Assembly: GCA_003118195.1 (NCBI GenBank)
Contig: BEXV01002945.1
Coordinates: 9,131-25,835, forward strand
Length of the DNA stretch: 16,705 nucleotides
Direction: 5' to 3'
DNA from: Hemicentrotus pulcherrimus
Lineage: Eukaryota > Echinodermata > Echinoidea > Camarodonta > Strongylocentrotidae
Notes under the pieces: model-generated
What the model was told of the DNA's origin: nothing
The model's database searches: none
The model's input: the letters and a program-made list of their open reading frames with translations, nothing else
Made by a program: the position numbers and the translations under genes
Shown here: positions 9,352-16,705 of the stretch, piece by piece
Layout of the letters: every line of letters starts with the position of its first letter
Numbering within the stretch: position 1 is the stretch's first letter

Positions 9352-10292
9352 TACTTAGATGCATGGATGGTTGTAGGGGAGCTTGGAGGAGGTTGGGATA
9401 TGACGGTCAGAGGTAAAATACAGAAATCTTTAATGGAGAAAAGGCAAGATTATGATTCGATTTCAGGGGCTTCTAAAAATCTAACCTTTTTAAGGAGCTT
9501 CCAATCTACGAGGTTAAATCATTATACGCTGACAGGAGGGGGAGGGTGGGAAGACCCCTTCTAGCTTGTCTTTATGCAGCCTCCACTTTCAATTGATTCA
9601 TAACTTGAGACAGGAAGTGTGGTTATGACTCAAAACAAAAGAATGTCCCTCTTTCTCTTCCTCCCATATTAATGTATGACATCAGCACAGATCACTTCAA
9701 CACTTGCTTAATCATCTTAGGCTCAACAATATGAATGCGCTGTGGAAAAACCTTATGCCCCATTTTGGCTCAAAATGTGAGCCAACAGATAGAAAGAGTT
9801 CATCATTATAAGTGGGAGATAGTAATCTAAATATAATCAAGGTTCAAGAGGATGTATGTGTCATTACTTCAGAGATTCATTGTCTCATGTAAATCTTGAA
9901 ATTTTCATACACAGCTTTGCATGTGAACATTACCATCATAAATAAATGGGTCTGTTCTCATGCACATTCAATTTTCAATAATCAAGCTTGCATTCAGTGA
10001 TGCACTCTATCCTAAAAAAAATTGCAAGAGATATAAATAATTGAGCAGTTTGTGCAAATCTTGAGATATGAGCAGTATTGAATTAAACTTGCAAACAGTT
10101 TGCTATCAAAATACAAGATAGAAAGTACATACCACAGAAAATAATTGAATGAAAAAGATCTATGAACATTTCATTCAGGAATAATATAACTTGATGACAA
10201 GCAGACATGTACGAGTACATTTTGGAATGTTTAAGTGCTTGGTTTCACATGGTCTCATGTTATGGTCTCGCTGACAGTACATATCTTACTTG

Positions 10293-10321
<29 letters not shown>
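10293..10321 (+). repeat. (CT)14 dinucleotide microsatellite
   Basis: Fourteen uninterrupted CT units plus a trailing C before CCACACC. On the other strand this is (AG)n. It is likely length-variable between individuals. Confidence 0.95.
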
Positions 10322-10323
<2 letters not shown>

Positions 10324-11337
10324 ACACCTCCTGGTGAGTAAAACAGACTTGCCATCTAAACAGATAGGAAGCTATCAATTAACAACTTTGTTGTGCTTGA
10401 CTCACAGGTTCATTATTTGGAGATCCATTGTTTAGCTCTAAATAAGCCTACAACATCATAAAAAGTTTAACACAAAACACACAACAGAGTTTGCAAAGTG
10501 CAGTGCCTAGGTTTCATTGCCGTGCTCACTGTTGTTTTGAAATATTCAGTTTCTTTTGAGTATGTTTTAGAATTTATGAAAGAGTCACATGACCAGTTCC
10601 AAAATTGCTTGTATATTCAGTTTCCAGCCTAATTGCTGTTGCAGGTCAATTTTGCAAAGCATCTTTTTTGTTTTCTTCATTTTGTTGTAATTCAAAAAGG
10701 TTCAATAGGTGTAATTCTCCTTAATATCTCTAGTTACAAGCATGTGTCTCATTTGTGAGGGAATGTTCAAAGTTTGATTAATAACATCAAGTGTGAGTAA
10801 GAGAGAGAGAGAGAGGAAACAGTTCATGTCTTACACAGTACATCATAAACTATATATACAGTTTTGGGGTAAAGTGGAAAGTTGCATCACACTGTAAAGG
10901 CAGTTTGAAAGACAGGTAATATCTTGTGTGAATACGCGCGTGAACTCTGTTTGGAAGCCATTTTTCGAATTTTTTTCATAATCTATTAGTCGAAGCATCA
11001 AAGCAGCAAGGCATTTATTTGATGAAACAGATCACTCGAGTCAGCTCTGCCTATGAAGTAATACCACCCACATACCATGCGGATCAATTTACAGGCCCAT
11101 GAAAACTGAATGACTTTGGCTGCCTGTGACCTATGCCAGCCATGGTAAATGGCATGGGGGCACATGGTTTAAAGATGCTCCTTCTTACGGCTGAGGTTAC
11201 AAACCATGCACTGTCTTATCCCTACAATCATTTGCTTGAGTAAATGCTTATGCCTATGAACTAGGTTCATCAGTAAGTCAAGCCAGTTGCAAGAACAAAG
11301 TCACATTTAACAAAGGGATCCTTTTTTTTTTTTTACC

Positions 11338-11543
11338 TAGGTCTATCTTTTATAAATGTAATGCTTCCTGGGAGAAATTTCAATTATTTAAACATATTTG
11401 TGGCTTACACCCAGTAAATAAGATCGATTGATCGATTGATCGATCTGTATTGAAAAACAAGTCAGAAAAAATACAGATCGATCAATCGATCTTATTTACT
11501 GGGTGTATAGCCACAAATATGTTTAAATAAATAGGTCTATCTT
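11338..11543. mobile_element. Near-perfect palindrome bracketed by a 12-bp direct repeat
   Basis: Arms at 11385-11451 and 11470-11529 are reverse complements with no substitutions. The differences are one extra GATCGATT unit and one missing A in the left arm (GGCTTACACCC against GGCTATACACCC). The spacer is 18 bases. The left arm contains nearly three GATCGATT units (11422-11444). The word TAGGTCTATCTT occurs at 11338-11349 and again at 11532-11543, just outside the right arm but 35 bases outside the left one. This could be a recent fold-back insertion or a local inverted duplication. No coding capacity. Confidence 0.7.
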
Positions 11544-12323
11544 CTTTCTTGAAACTTTAATTTAGACACGTCTTTTAAACCCACTGTCTGGTTTGAATTT
11601 CAGTAGAAAATGGGCAAACAATCCAAACATTTGTAAGGAATCCGAACCCTGAATAGAGTATGAGAATAAACAGTCACAGAAGCGAAATGAATCAAATGCT
11701 GATAATGTTCATTCTTCTTTTTGCAAGGTTCAGTCCAATGACTCATTTCATGAGACACAACCCTTGGAAAAGGATCAAAGTTTATAAGGCTGACAAAGAC
11801 AATGTATCATTGTTGACTTTAACACCTGTCTTTAATTCTTCCTTGACAATGACGTTAGTAATCTTGTTTGCAAGAGAGACATCAAGGTGCAAATGTGCAC
11901 TAATGTGTGAACGTTAACATGATCTGTCATCTTTAATAACAATATATTCAGGCACAGTTGGTTGCATGCTGTTTCAAGGTGTGCAGATTCCATACAAGAA
12001 TATGGAGTAAACTTGGAAGGCTTACTGATGTAAAACGAGGAATGATGTGAAAAATATGTTGAATCTTTGACAAGGTGATATTCAAAATGGTATACAAAAC
12101 TGAAAGAACAGCGCAACTCTCCGACGATTTGGAGCTTCAGTTATCAAGCCAAAGGATGATTCTTTGTGTTCTAGAATATAGGTGAGGTGAATTATGAGCC
12201 TGGCATCAATATAAATCCCTTATTTGGAGGGGAAAAGACAATAGCATTTCAAACCTCCAAGTGATTCTGAAGAATCTACAATAAAGTCTAAAATACACTC
12301 TACATACAGATGGTAAACACCAA
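11544..12323 (-). other. Probable 3' UTR and downstream flank of CFAP57
   Basis: This follows the CFAP57 stop codon on the minus strand. No canonical AATAAA occurs in the first ~1.3 kb downstream. ATTAAA at 11932-11937 and again near 11831-11836 are the nearest common variants, and AATAAA at 11014-11019 is further away. The open frames here on both strands (11660-11917, 11832-12116) have no recognisable family. Confidence 0.4.
11932..11937 (-). promoter_or_regulatory. Candidate poly(A) signal (ATTAAA) for CFAP57
   Basis: Reading the minus strand, ATTAAA lies about 390 bases after the stop and is followed by a T/G-rich stretch. It is the commonest variant hexamer and the nearest one I found, but support is by position only. 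Confidence 0.25.
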
Positions 12324-12644
12324 CTATTGTGCGAGTACAGGAGGGAGCCTTGCACCTGACGGCGGTCTCTGCGTTGCATACTGCTCTGCATCTGTAAGTG
12401 CGGTCCTCAGCTTACGGATCTCCTCTCGCTGCATCTCGATGATCTTGACATTCTCGTCGTTGCGACCCTCTCTGGAGGCCAGGCCGGAGACGATGGATCC
12501 GTTGGGTATGGAGGTCAGATCTTGGGCGGGGGTCTTGTTCTTCTTGTTGATGCCGAGGGCAGCCTCCAGATCATGGACCTGGGTGCGGGCAATCTTGAGC
12601 TCTCTCCTCAGATCATTGATCTCCTTGATCAGTGAAACATTTTC
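12324..12644 (-). CDS. CFAP57, last coding exon (C-terminus)
   Basis: It encodes 106 residues and ends with TAG at 12326-12324. The acceptor is TTTCTTTCCCCCAACAG. The first ~30 residues, starting ENVSLIKEINDLRRELK and ending VHDLEAAL, continue the coiled coil and match the vertebrate CFAP57 motif ENVSLIKEIN. Residues ~31-62 (GINKKNKTPAQ onward) form a polar, Ser/Gly-containing linker. Residues ~63-90 (ENVKIIEMQREEIRKLR) form a second helix equivalent to the human IIEMQRLEIQRLR segment. The tail ends GARLPPVLAQ, and an ARLP-type tail is also present in vertebrates. The exon is clearly GC-richer than the flanking sequence. A 138-codon open frame on the opposite strand is a by-product of the stop-poor antisense of coiled-coil codons. 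Confidence 0.92.
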   Translation of the reverse strand, partial: ENVSLIKEINDLRRELKIARTQVHDLEAALGINKKNKTPAQDLTSIPNGSIVSGLASREGRNDENVKIIEMQREEIRKLRTALTDAEQYATQRPPSGARLPPVLAQ

Positions 12645-13311
12645 CTGTTGGGGGAAAGAAAATAGACTTTATATTAATTGCATCAAGTTATCATTCAACA
12701 ATCCTTCCCAAATAAGAGCAATATAAATGATGATGATAAAGATGATTCACAGCATTTGTATGGCGCCATATATCTGTTTCAAATAACTTAAAAACAGATT
12801 CTGTGAAAAATATAATGGTCACTTTGGTAAGGAATGCATCATAAAGCAATCAACTTCAGACTTCAATTTTTTGTGCTGCGCATTCTATGTTTGTAATATA
12901 TATAGCACCATTACACACACAAACATGTATATGTATATTCAAGTTGTAATCAACTTCTTTAGATCTTAAATGTATTTTGATTTTATAACTATTAGGTAAA
13001 CTTATAGTTTTGTATACAAAGTATACTGAAACTGTGACTCAGTATCTTAACTAGTCCATTTATTCATGACAAATGAATGACTTAAATTGGGGCAAGTTCA
13101 CAGTAAGTATCAATCAACTGGTAATCCACTATACAAATCTATAAAAAAGTTCCAATAAAAGCTAATCACAGTTGAATTTAAACAAAATGTTCCCAACATA
13201 TGGGGTGGATGGCTCTTCCAAAGAGAGTTTTTTTCAAAAAAGGATCAAAAGCAATATTACAGAACCCTAGATAATAAGGGGAAAGATCGTGTAGAAGACA
13301 GTGTATCTTAC
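12645..13311 (-). other. CFAP57 intron (667 bp)
   Basis: Bounded by GTAAGA and CCCCCAACAG. AT-rich. It contains an inverted GCGC-type repeat tail at 12721-12772 and an ACATGTA word at 12923. No other coding signal. Confidence 0.85.
12721..12772 (-). repeat. Degenerate repeat tail with GGCGCCATA motif, minus orientation
   Basis: Read on the minus strand it gives GATATATGGCGCCATACAAA, then TGCTGTGAATCATC, then a TTTATCATCATCATTTAT run. This is the same layout as the tail at 2375-2412: a GCGC-containing word, ATA(A/C)AA(A/T), then an ATT/ATC-rich simple repeat. Recognised by layout, not by alignment to a known consensus. Confidence 0.4.
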
Positions 13312-13455
13312 CTGCATGATTCTGACATTATCTGCTCTATGGATCTCTGTATCCTTGGTGAGCTTCTTACGTAGGGAGGCTACGCTCTGCTCTAGATGTT
13401 TCCTCTGTCTGCTATACTCCCTCTGGATGTCTGCATCAACGCTGGCTGACTCCAT
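13312..13455 (-). CDS. CFAP57 coiled-coil exon (48 residues)
   Basis: This exon reads MESASVDADIQREYSRQR through HRADNVRIMQ and then meets the donor GTAAGA. Its acceptor is TTCTTGTTTCAG. It corresponds to the human segment containing QQEYARQREHLE and RIMQENVSL. The junction RIMQ|ENVSL with the next exon recreates that motif exactly, which proves the splice. Charged heptads (KHLEQSVASLRKKL) indicate continuous coiled coil. The leading ATG is internal to the protein, not a start codon. Confidence 0.92.
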
Positions 13456-14067
13456 CTGAAACAAGAATTGGGATCAATGTTGATTAATGCCGAGTCAAAC
13501 TTAAACAGGCTGTAACCTGGCATCTAGAACTTCTTTTGGACAACTGCACATAAAAGAATGGACTTGATTAACTGTCAGAGTAGTCCGTAGTCGGCTTATA
13601 TCTGATTGGCCCCCAAGTCAGGCCACGGGAAAGACAAGTAGTCTTGTCATGCTACACTCGCATTAAGACAGGATGGACAGGACTTTCAGAACCTCCAAAC
13701 CTAGCAAAATCCAGGACTGAAAAAGGGACTCTTTATACAGAACCAGAAATCTTACACATTGATTTGGAATCATACTGTTATATACAGGACAGGATAGGTA
13801 CAGAAACTCCATGTGAAAGTAATCAATGGATGAAAATGGATCCAATGAATTGAACGTGCCTATAAAAGTCTAGAATTTTAGCTACAAGGAAAATGTTTTT
13901 GTCTAGCTAGCCCATTTTATTACTTATATATCCCAAAATAAAACCGACTTTATTACATGACATGAACTACATATTAGATTAACAAAAGTGTGGCTTTTGA
14001 GCATTCACTCAAGATACACATTTGTCAGGTACCGGAAGTGGCATACCCAAAGTGTTATTCTACTCAC
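13456..14067 (-). other. CFAP57 intron (612 bp)
   Basis: Bounded by GTGAGT and TTGTTTCAG. The segment 13560-13860 is somewhat GC-richer than the rest and is open on both strands, but no family resemblance is seen. It may be old repeat sequence. Confidence 0.8.
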
Positions 14068-14199
14068 TGTATCATCCTGTACATGCTTCTGGTAGAGTGC
14101 CTTGATGCTCTCCTTAAGCTTCTTGGGCTCCTGCACGAAGCCTACACAGTTGTGAAGATCTGTCTTGAATCGCCTGCTGATGGCATCCATGTCTCGCAC
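14068..14199 (-). CDS. CFAP57 exon with [11 protein letters not shown] motif (44 residues)
   Basis: It begins [19 protein letters not shown] and ends KHVQDDT before a consensus donor, GTGAGT. The acceptor is TTTCCATCTTTAG. The [11 protein letters not shown] block followed by (Q)EP..LKE is a conserved signature of CFAP57 orthologues from memory of the human protein, where the short EP element interrupts an otherwise long coiled coil. Phase 0 on both sides joins ERQK from the previous exon to VRDM. Lack of an initiator context and the conserved flanking exons rule out a start at the internal ATG. Confidence 0.93.
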
Positions 14200-14388
14200 C
14201 TAAAGATGGAAAGAAAGATTGAGTTTTTTAGCACTCTTTCTAATGAAACACTTGTGCAAGAAAAATCGTTTATGTCATTAGATCTTATTTATAGTTGTCT
14301 CATTGTCAAGAATTAAGTTTATTGGTACCTGGATTGAAGAAAGTCTTCAAATAATCTGAGCCATTTGCCATGATTACTATAAGGTAGG

Positions 14389-14460
14389 TATAATAATGAT
14401 AAGCGATTTTATCCCTTTGTGAAAGGGCTATTTGAATCCAATTATTAATATCATTATTAT
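14389..14460 (+). repeat. Degenerate repeat piece at the border of the microsatellite
   Basis: TAATAATGATAAGCGATTTT and later GGGCTATTTGAATCCAATTA followed by TTAATATCATTATTATC form an imperfect inverted layout. They resemble the tail GCGCTATATAAAT-CC-(ATTATT)n seen elsewhere in the window. This suggests that the adjacent ATC microsatellite grew from the end of an inserted short element. Confidence 0.4.
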
Positions 14461-14559
14461 CTTTAACCCCTCCATAATCGTCATCACCATGATATCCTTC
14501 ATTATCATAATCATCATCATCCCCATCATAATCATTATCACCATCAACATCATCATCAC

Positions 14560-14595
<36 letters not shown>

Positions 14596-14600
14596 CATCC

Positions 14601-14633
<33 letters not shown>

Positions 14634-14725
14634 ACACCATCATAATCATCAACACCATCATAATCATCACCACCATCATCATCACCATCTTCATCATCAC
14701 CATCTTCATCATCACCATCACATTA
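14443..14725 (+). repeat. (ATC/CAT)n trinucleotide microsatellite, ~280 bp
   Basis: A long run of ATC units with interspersed ACC, ATA, TTC and TCC variants. The purest part is about 14544-14632. Higher-order blocks are visible, for example CATCAACACCATCATAAT repeated at about 14629-14664 and CACCATCTTCATCAT repeated at about 14684-14713. It sits wholly inside a CFAP57 intron. The Ile-rich (+) and Met-rich (-) open frames over it are artefacts of the repeat. Confidence 0.95.
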
Positions 14726-14756
14726 TCTTCCTCCTCCTCCTCCTACTACTTCTCAC

Positions 14757-15017
14757 CTTCTGTCTCTCCATCAGCATCTCCTTCTCGGTGGCCTTGAGCT
14801 TCTGCCTGAGCTCTGTGATGTTGAGCTCCAGCTGGGTGTTCTGCTTGTGGAAGCGCTCCAGCTCGCTCTCCATCTCCTGGATCTGCTCCTTCATGTCCTT
14901 GATGTCGTTCTCCCTGGGCTCGATCTGCTTCTTCAGCTCCTTGATCTTGTAGTCCAGGACAAACTTGAACTTCTCCAGCTCCTGGTTCTTCTTCTTCAAG
15001 TCATAGATGCGCTTCTC
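14757..15017 (-). CDS. CFAP57 exon, most conserved coiled-coil segment (87 residues)
   Basis: It starts [19 protein letters not shown], continues through [18 protein letters not shown] and [17 protein letters not shown], and ends MLMERQK. From memory this stretch is nearly identical to human CFAP57, making it the best identification evidence in the window. The acceptor is CCCTACCCTCTAACAG and the donor GTGAGA. The open frame continues past the donor into Ser/Arg codons from the purine-rich intron start, which is intron and not protein. The antisense open frame at 14847-15065 is a Leu-rich shadow. Confidence 0.95.
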
Positions 15018-15581
15018 CTGTTAGAGGGTAGGGGGTGGATGGGGGAGAGAGAGCCAATGGTTTGAAAAGTGGCATTTGCTGCTGTCATCAACACACATCT
15101 ACAGTATAGATATGAACCTTGGAAATAGATCACTGTATTCTTAACTTCAAAACATATTGCAGACCAAGCTTATTTAATATGGATCCTCAATTAATGGCAA
15201 TCATTAATGGGTACCTTAGAGCAAGGTTACCTAAGGAGGACTCTACAATTGATTGTGATATATCTACCTTATTGAATACAATTGATGATCATCTTTTGCA
15301 AACCTCTCAACTGCTGTGAACCAGTCATTGAACATGATAAAAGGGCAGGACAGCAGATTGTGACCAAATAATGCAATATACTAGAGGTCTCTGTCACTGA
15401 GACTGATGTTACGTAACAGAATCCACCAAATATCATTGGTATGACTTTTCTTCTTCTTATTAATTGTTGAAATTAAAACTTATCTAACAAACCTGATTGA
15501 ATTTAATTCCCATTTTAACACATTTATGATGTGAAAACCTACAGAATCTACATGACCATGCAATAACTCAATAGAACGTAC
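15018..15581 (-). other. CFAP57 intron (564 bp)
   Basis: Bounded by GTACGT and CTCTAACAG. It contains a G-rich patch right next to the acceptor (15025-15050 on the + strand, a C/T-rich tract on the transcribed strand) and an unexplained small open frame on the + strand at 15179-15319, discussed under findings. Confidence 0.85.
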
Positions 15582-15740
15582 CTTATCTTGAATGGTCTCA
15601 TCTCTCTCTTGGATCTCCTTCTTGAGCCCATAGATGTCCTTCTCCAGTGACTTGATGACACCTTGAAGCTTGGTCTGCTCATTCTGCAGCTTCTTGATCT
15701 CATCCTTGTGATCCTCTATCTCCTTCTGCTGACTGGTGAA
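15582..15740 (-). CDS. CFAP57 coiled-coil exon (53 residues)
   Basis: It reads [20 protein letters not shown], then [20 protein letters not shown] and ends DETIQDK at the donor GTACGT. The acceptor is TTTCTTGTATAG. The human counterpart contains [27 protein letters not shown], so the match is strong. Joining to the next exon gives IQDK|EKRIYDL, the known continuation. This exon is too short to stand out as an open reading frame starting with Met, and it was found by reading between the neighbouring exons. Confidence 0.93.
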
Positions 15741-16328
15741 CTATACAAGAAACAAACATCACCATTTCAATGTTTACACTCATCTACATACAGTGTGGGG
15801 TCATTGGTTTTTGCTCAAGACAGGGTCAGCTACCAGTCTAGCCCTTACAATGGATGTGTTTAAACCAAAGGAGTACAACTGAAAGGAGCTTCTACTCTGA
15901 ATACCTTAAGATATATATATGGGTGAATCAACAGAACCACAGTAGCCATGGCGATACTTTACAAGTCTATCTGAGTATTGTCATGTGTGGCATAATACAC
16001 AAAAGTACATTGTTATTGTCTTATTAACATGACTATATATTTCCTCCCAGAGCGATGCAAAATATCACTCACAATTAAGGTATTAAAAAGAGTAGAATCA
16101 AAAGAGCTCACAGATCTTTGAATGATATCTTATAAGAAACAATATCCTTCCATGAAACAGACAGTGTGTATAAATACAGTTGGCTTCAGCTGAAGTGGGA
16201 TATACAATACATGTAACAGCTTTGTAGTATACAAGCATTCTCCAAAAAATTACCATAACTTTTACTACTACTACTACTACTAGTTTTAAATTCCATTCCT
16301 ATTGCTGTGGCTGAATCCTATTTTTTAC
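15741..16328 (-). other. CFAP57 intron (588 bp)
   Basis: Bounded by GTAAAA and TTGTATAG. AT-rich. It contains (ACT)6 at 16264-16281 and an ACATGTA word at 16209. No coding signal. Confidence 0.85.
16264..16281 (+). repeat. (ACT)6 microsatellite
   Basis: Six uninterrupted ACT units within a CFAP57 intron, about 50 bases downstream of the donor of the 5'-most exon as transcribed. Confidence 0.9.
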
Positions 16329-16502
16329 CTTTTTCCTCATGATGCCCGTCTCTCCCTTGAGTCTCATGTTAGCTTCCTTCTCGTCTCTCAGTCTTCTTTC
16401 ATACTTGTTCTTGATGTCTAAGATCTCCCGATCAGCATCCTCTTCAATCTGTTTCTTGGTCTCCTCGTACTCGCGCTGCTGCTGACGGGATTCCTCTGTG
16501 GC
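16329..16502 (-). CDS. CFAP57 coiled-coil exon (58 residues), 5'-most in window
   Basis: It starts [19 protein letters not shown] and ends [12 protein letters not shown] before the donor GTAAAA. The acceptor is TGTCTTTATGCAG. The blocks [19 protein letters not shown] and [12 protein letters not shown] are conserved in CFAP57 orthologues. The protein continues upstream on exons beyond 16705, so the N-terminal WD-repeat region is missing here. The apparent start Met just before the exon comes from intron bases. Confidence 0.93.
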
Positions 16503-16705
16503 CTGCATAAAGACATTTATGACAAATTTAAGTCATACTAAAGGCACATATTATAAGAATGTAGCAAATATCAGTACAATTATATCCTACTTACACTACA
16601 AAGACATCAGACCAACAACAGGCCAAACAAAACTTAAATTAACCTGTATGGCCTACATATTTGGGTCGGTTTGGAGTTTGTCTGGAGATGTGACTGGGGC
16701 ATTTC
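16503..16705 (-). other. 3' part of an upstream CFAP57 intron
   Basis: It ends (transcribed sense) in TTTATGCAG at the exon border. No further exon is seen up to the window edge, so the next upstream exon lies beyond 16705. Confidence 0.75.

Larger units (their letters stand above)
9273..11337. other. Non-coding stretch with simple repeats
   Basis: About 2 kb without a supportable gene. It holds the G-rich runs at 9326-9351 and 9535-9550, the (CT)14 run at 10293-10321, a short (GA)n near 10801-10815, and otherwise AT-rich unique sequence. Short open frames here (such as 9346-9564 and 10235-10435) overlap the simple repeats and show no family resemblance. Confidence 0.55.
14200..14756 (-). 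other. CFAP57 intron (557 bp) containing a large microsatellite
   Basis: Bounded by GTGAGA and CCATCTTTAG. More than half of it is trinucleotide repeat or its degenerate edges. On the transcribed strand the intron starts GTGAGAAGTAGTAGGAGGAG and runs straight into GAT/ATG repeats. Confidence 0.85.
12324..16502 (-). other. CFAP57 gene, C-terminal portion (six exons, spliced)
   Basis: Joined in order 16502-16329, 15740-15582, 15017-14757, 14199-14068, 13455-13312 and 12644-12324, the exons give 396 residues and a TAG stop. That is roughly the last third of a protein of about 1250 residues in human. CFAP57 (WDR65; FAP57 in Chlamydomonas) is an axonemal protein with N-terminal WD repeats and a long C-terminal coiled coil. 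In Chlamydomonas it is needed to place a subset of inner dynein arms. Every exon length is a multiple of three and every junction is phase 0. Introns are 557-667 bases, AT-rich, and begin GT and end AG. The 5' part of the gene lies beyond the right edge of the window. Confidence 0.93.

Noticed and set aside
9346..9564. 72-codon Gly-rich + strand open frame
   Set aside because: It starts and ends in G-rich simple sequence, has no recognisable domain and no supporting splice sites.
12310..12726. 138-codon + strand open frame over the last CFAP57 exon
   Set aside because: It is the antisense of a coiled-coil exon, where Glu/Lys/Gln/Leu codons give few stops on the other strand. The minus-strand reading matches CFAP57.
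14443..14725. CRISPR-like array
   Set aside because: It is a plain trinucleotide microsatellite in a eukaryotic intron, with no repeat-spacer layout.
14428..14797. Met-rich (-) and Ile-rich (+) open frames
   Set aside because: Both are translations of the ATC/CAT microsatellite and carry no protein signal.
14847..15065. Leu-rich + strand open frame
   Set aside because: Antisense shadow of the best-conserved CFAP57 exon.

Overview
This is a eukaryotic nuclear genomic window holding parts of two protein-coding genes that point towards each other. The evidence is short exons with GT..AG borders, AT-rich introns, microsatellites and many short palindromic repeats. Several repeat types suggest a marine invertebrate deuterostome, most likely an echinoderm such as a sea urchin: elements ending in GGGTGTTTCACAAAGAT, a GGGCC..TGTCT.ACAAAGAGT inverted-repeat element, tails with GCGCTATAT(AT)AAAT, and frequent ACATGTA words. 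That placement is an inference from memory of repeat style, not from a search.

Left edge, + strand: positions 1-407 are the end of an intron, and 408-641 is the last coding exon of a class B Hsp40/DnaJ co-chaperone (DNAJB1/4/5 type). Its 3' UTR follows. The best poly(A) signal I see is AATAAA at 1782-1787.

Right edge, - strand: six consecutive exons between 16502 and 12324 encode the last 396 residues of CFAP57 (WDR65/FAP57), a WD-repeat and coiled-coil protein of the ciliary axoneme. All six exons start and end in phase 0, all visible splice borders are canonical, and the joined reading matches the known CFAP57 C-terminus. The WD-repeat half lies beyond 16705.

Between the two stop codons lie about 11.7 kb with no coding region I can support. 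The region is AT-rich and carries repeats: a ~160 bp inverted-repeat element (4951-5109), two ~317 bp copies of one element in opposite orientation (7078-7395 and 7518-7833), a ~410 bp fold-back element (7878-8290), a 131 bp tandem repeat of ~2.5 copies (8945-9272), a G-quadruplex-type run (9326-9351), a (CT)14 run, and a palindrome with no substitutions between its arms (11385-11529). The CFAP57 introns hold a large ATC/CAT microsatellite close to a splice donor, a short unexplained ORF, and degenerate repeat tails.

The two genes have no evident functional link beyond being neighbours in tail-to-tail orientation. I found no convincing previously undescribed system. The most notable structure is the cluster of long inverted repeats between the two 3' ends, where read-through transcripts could form long double-stranded RNA.
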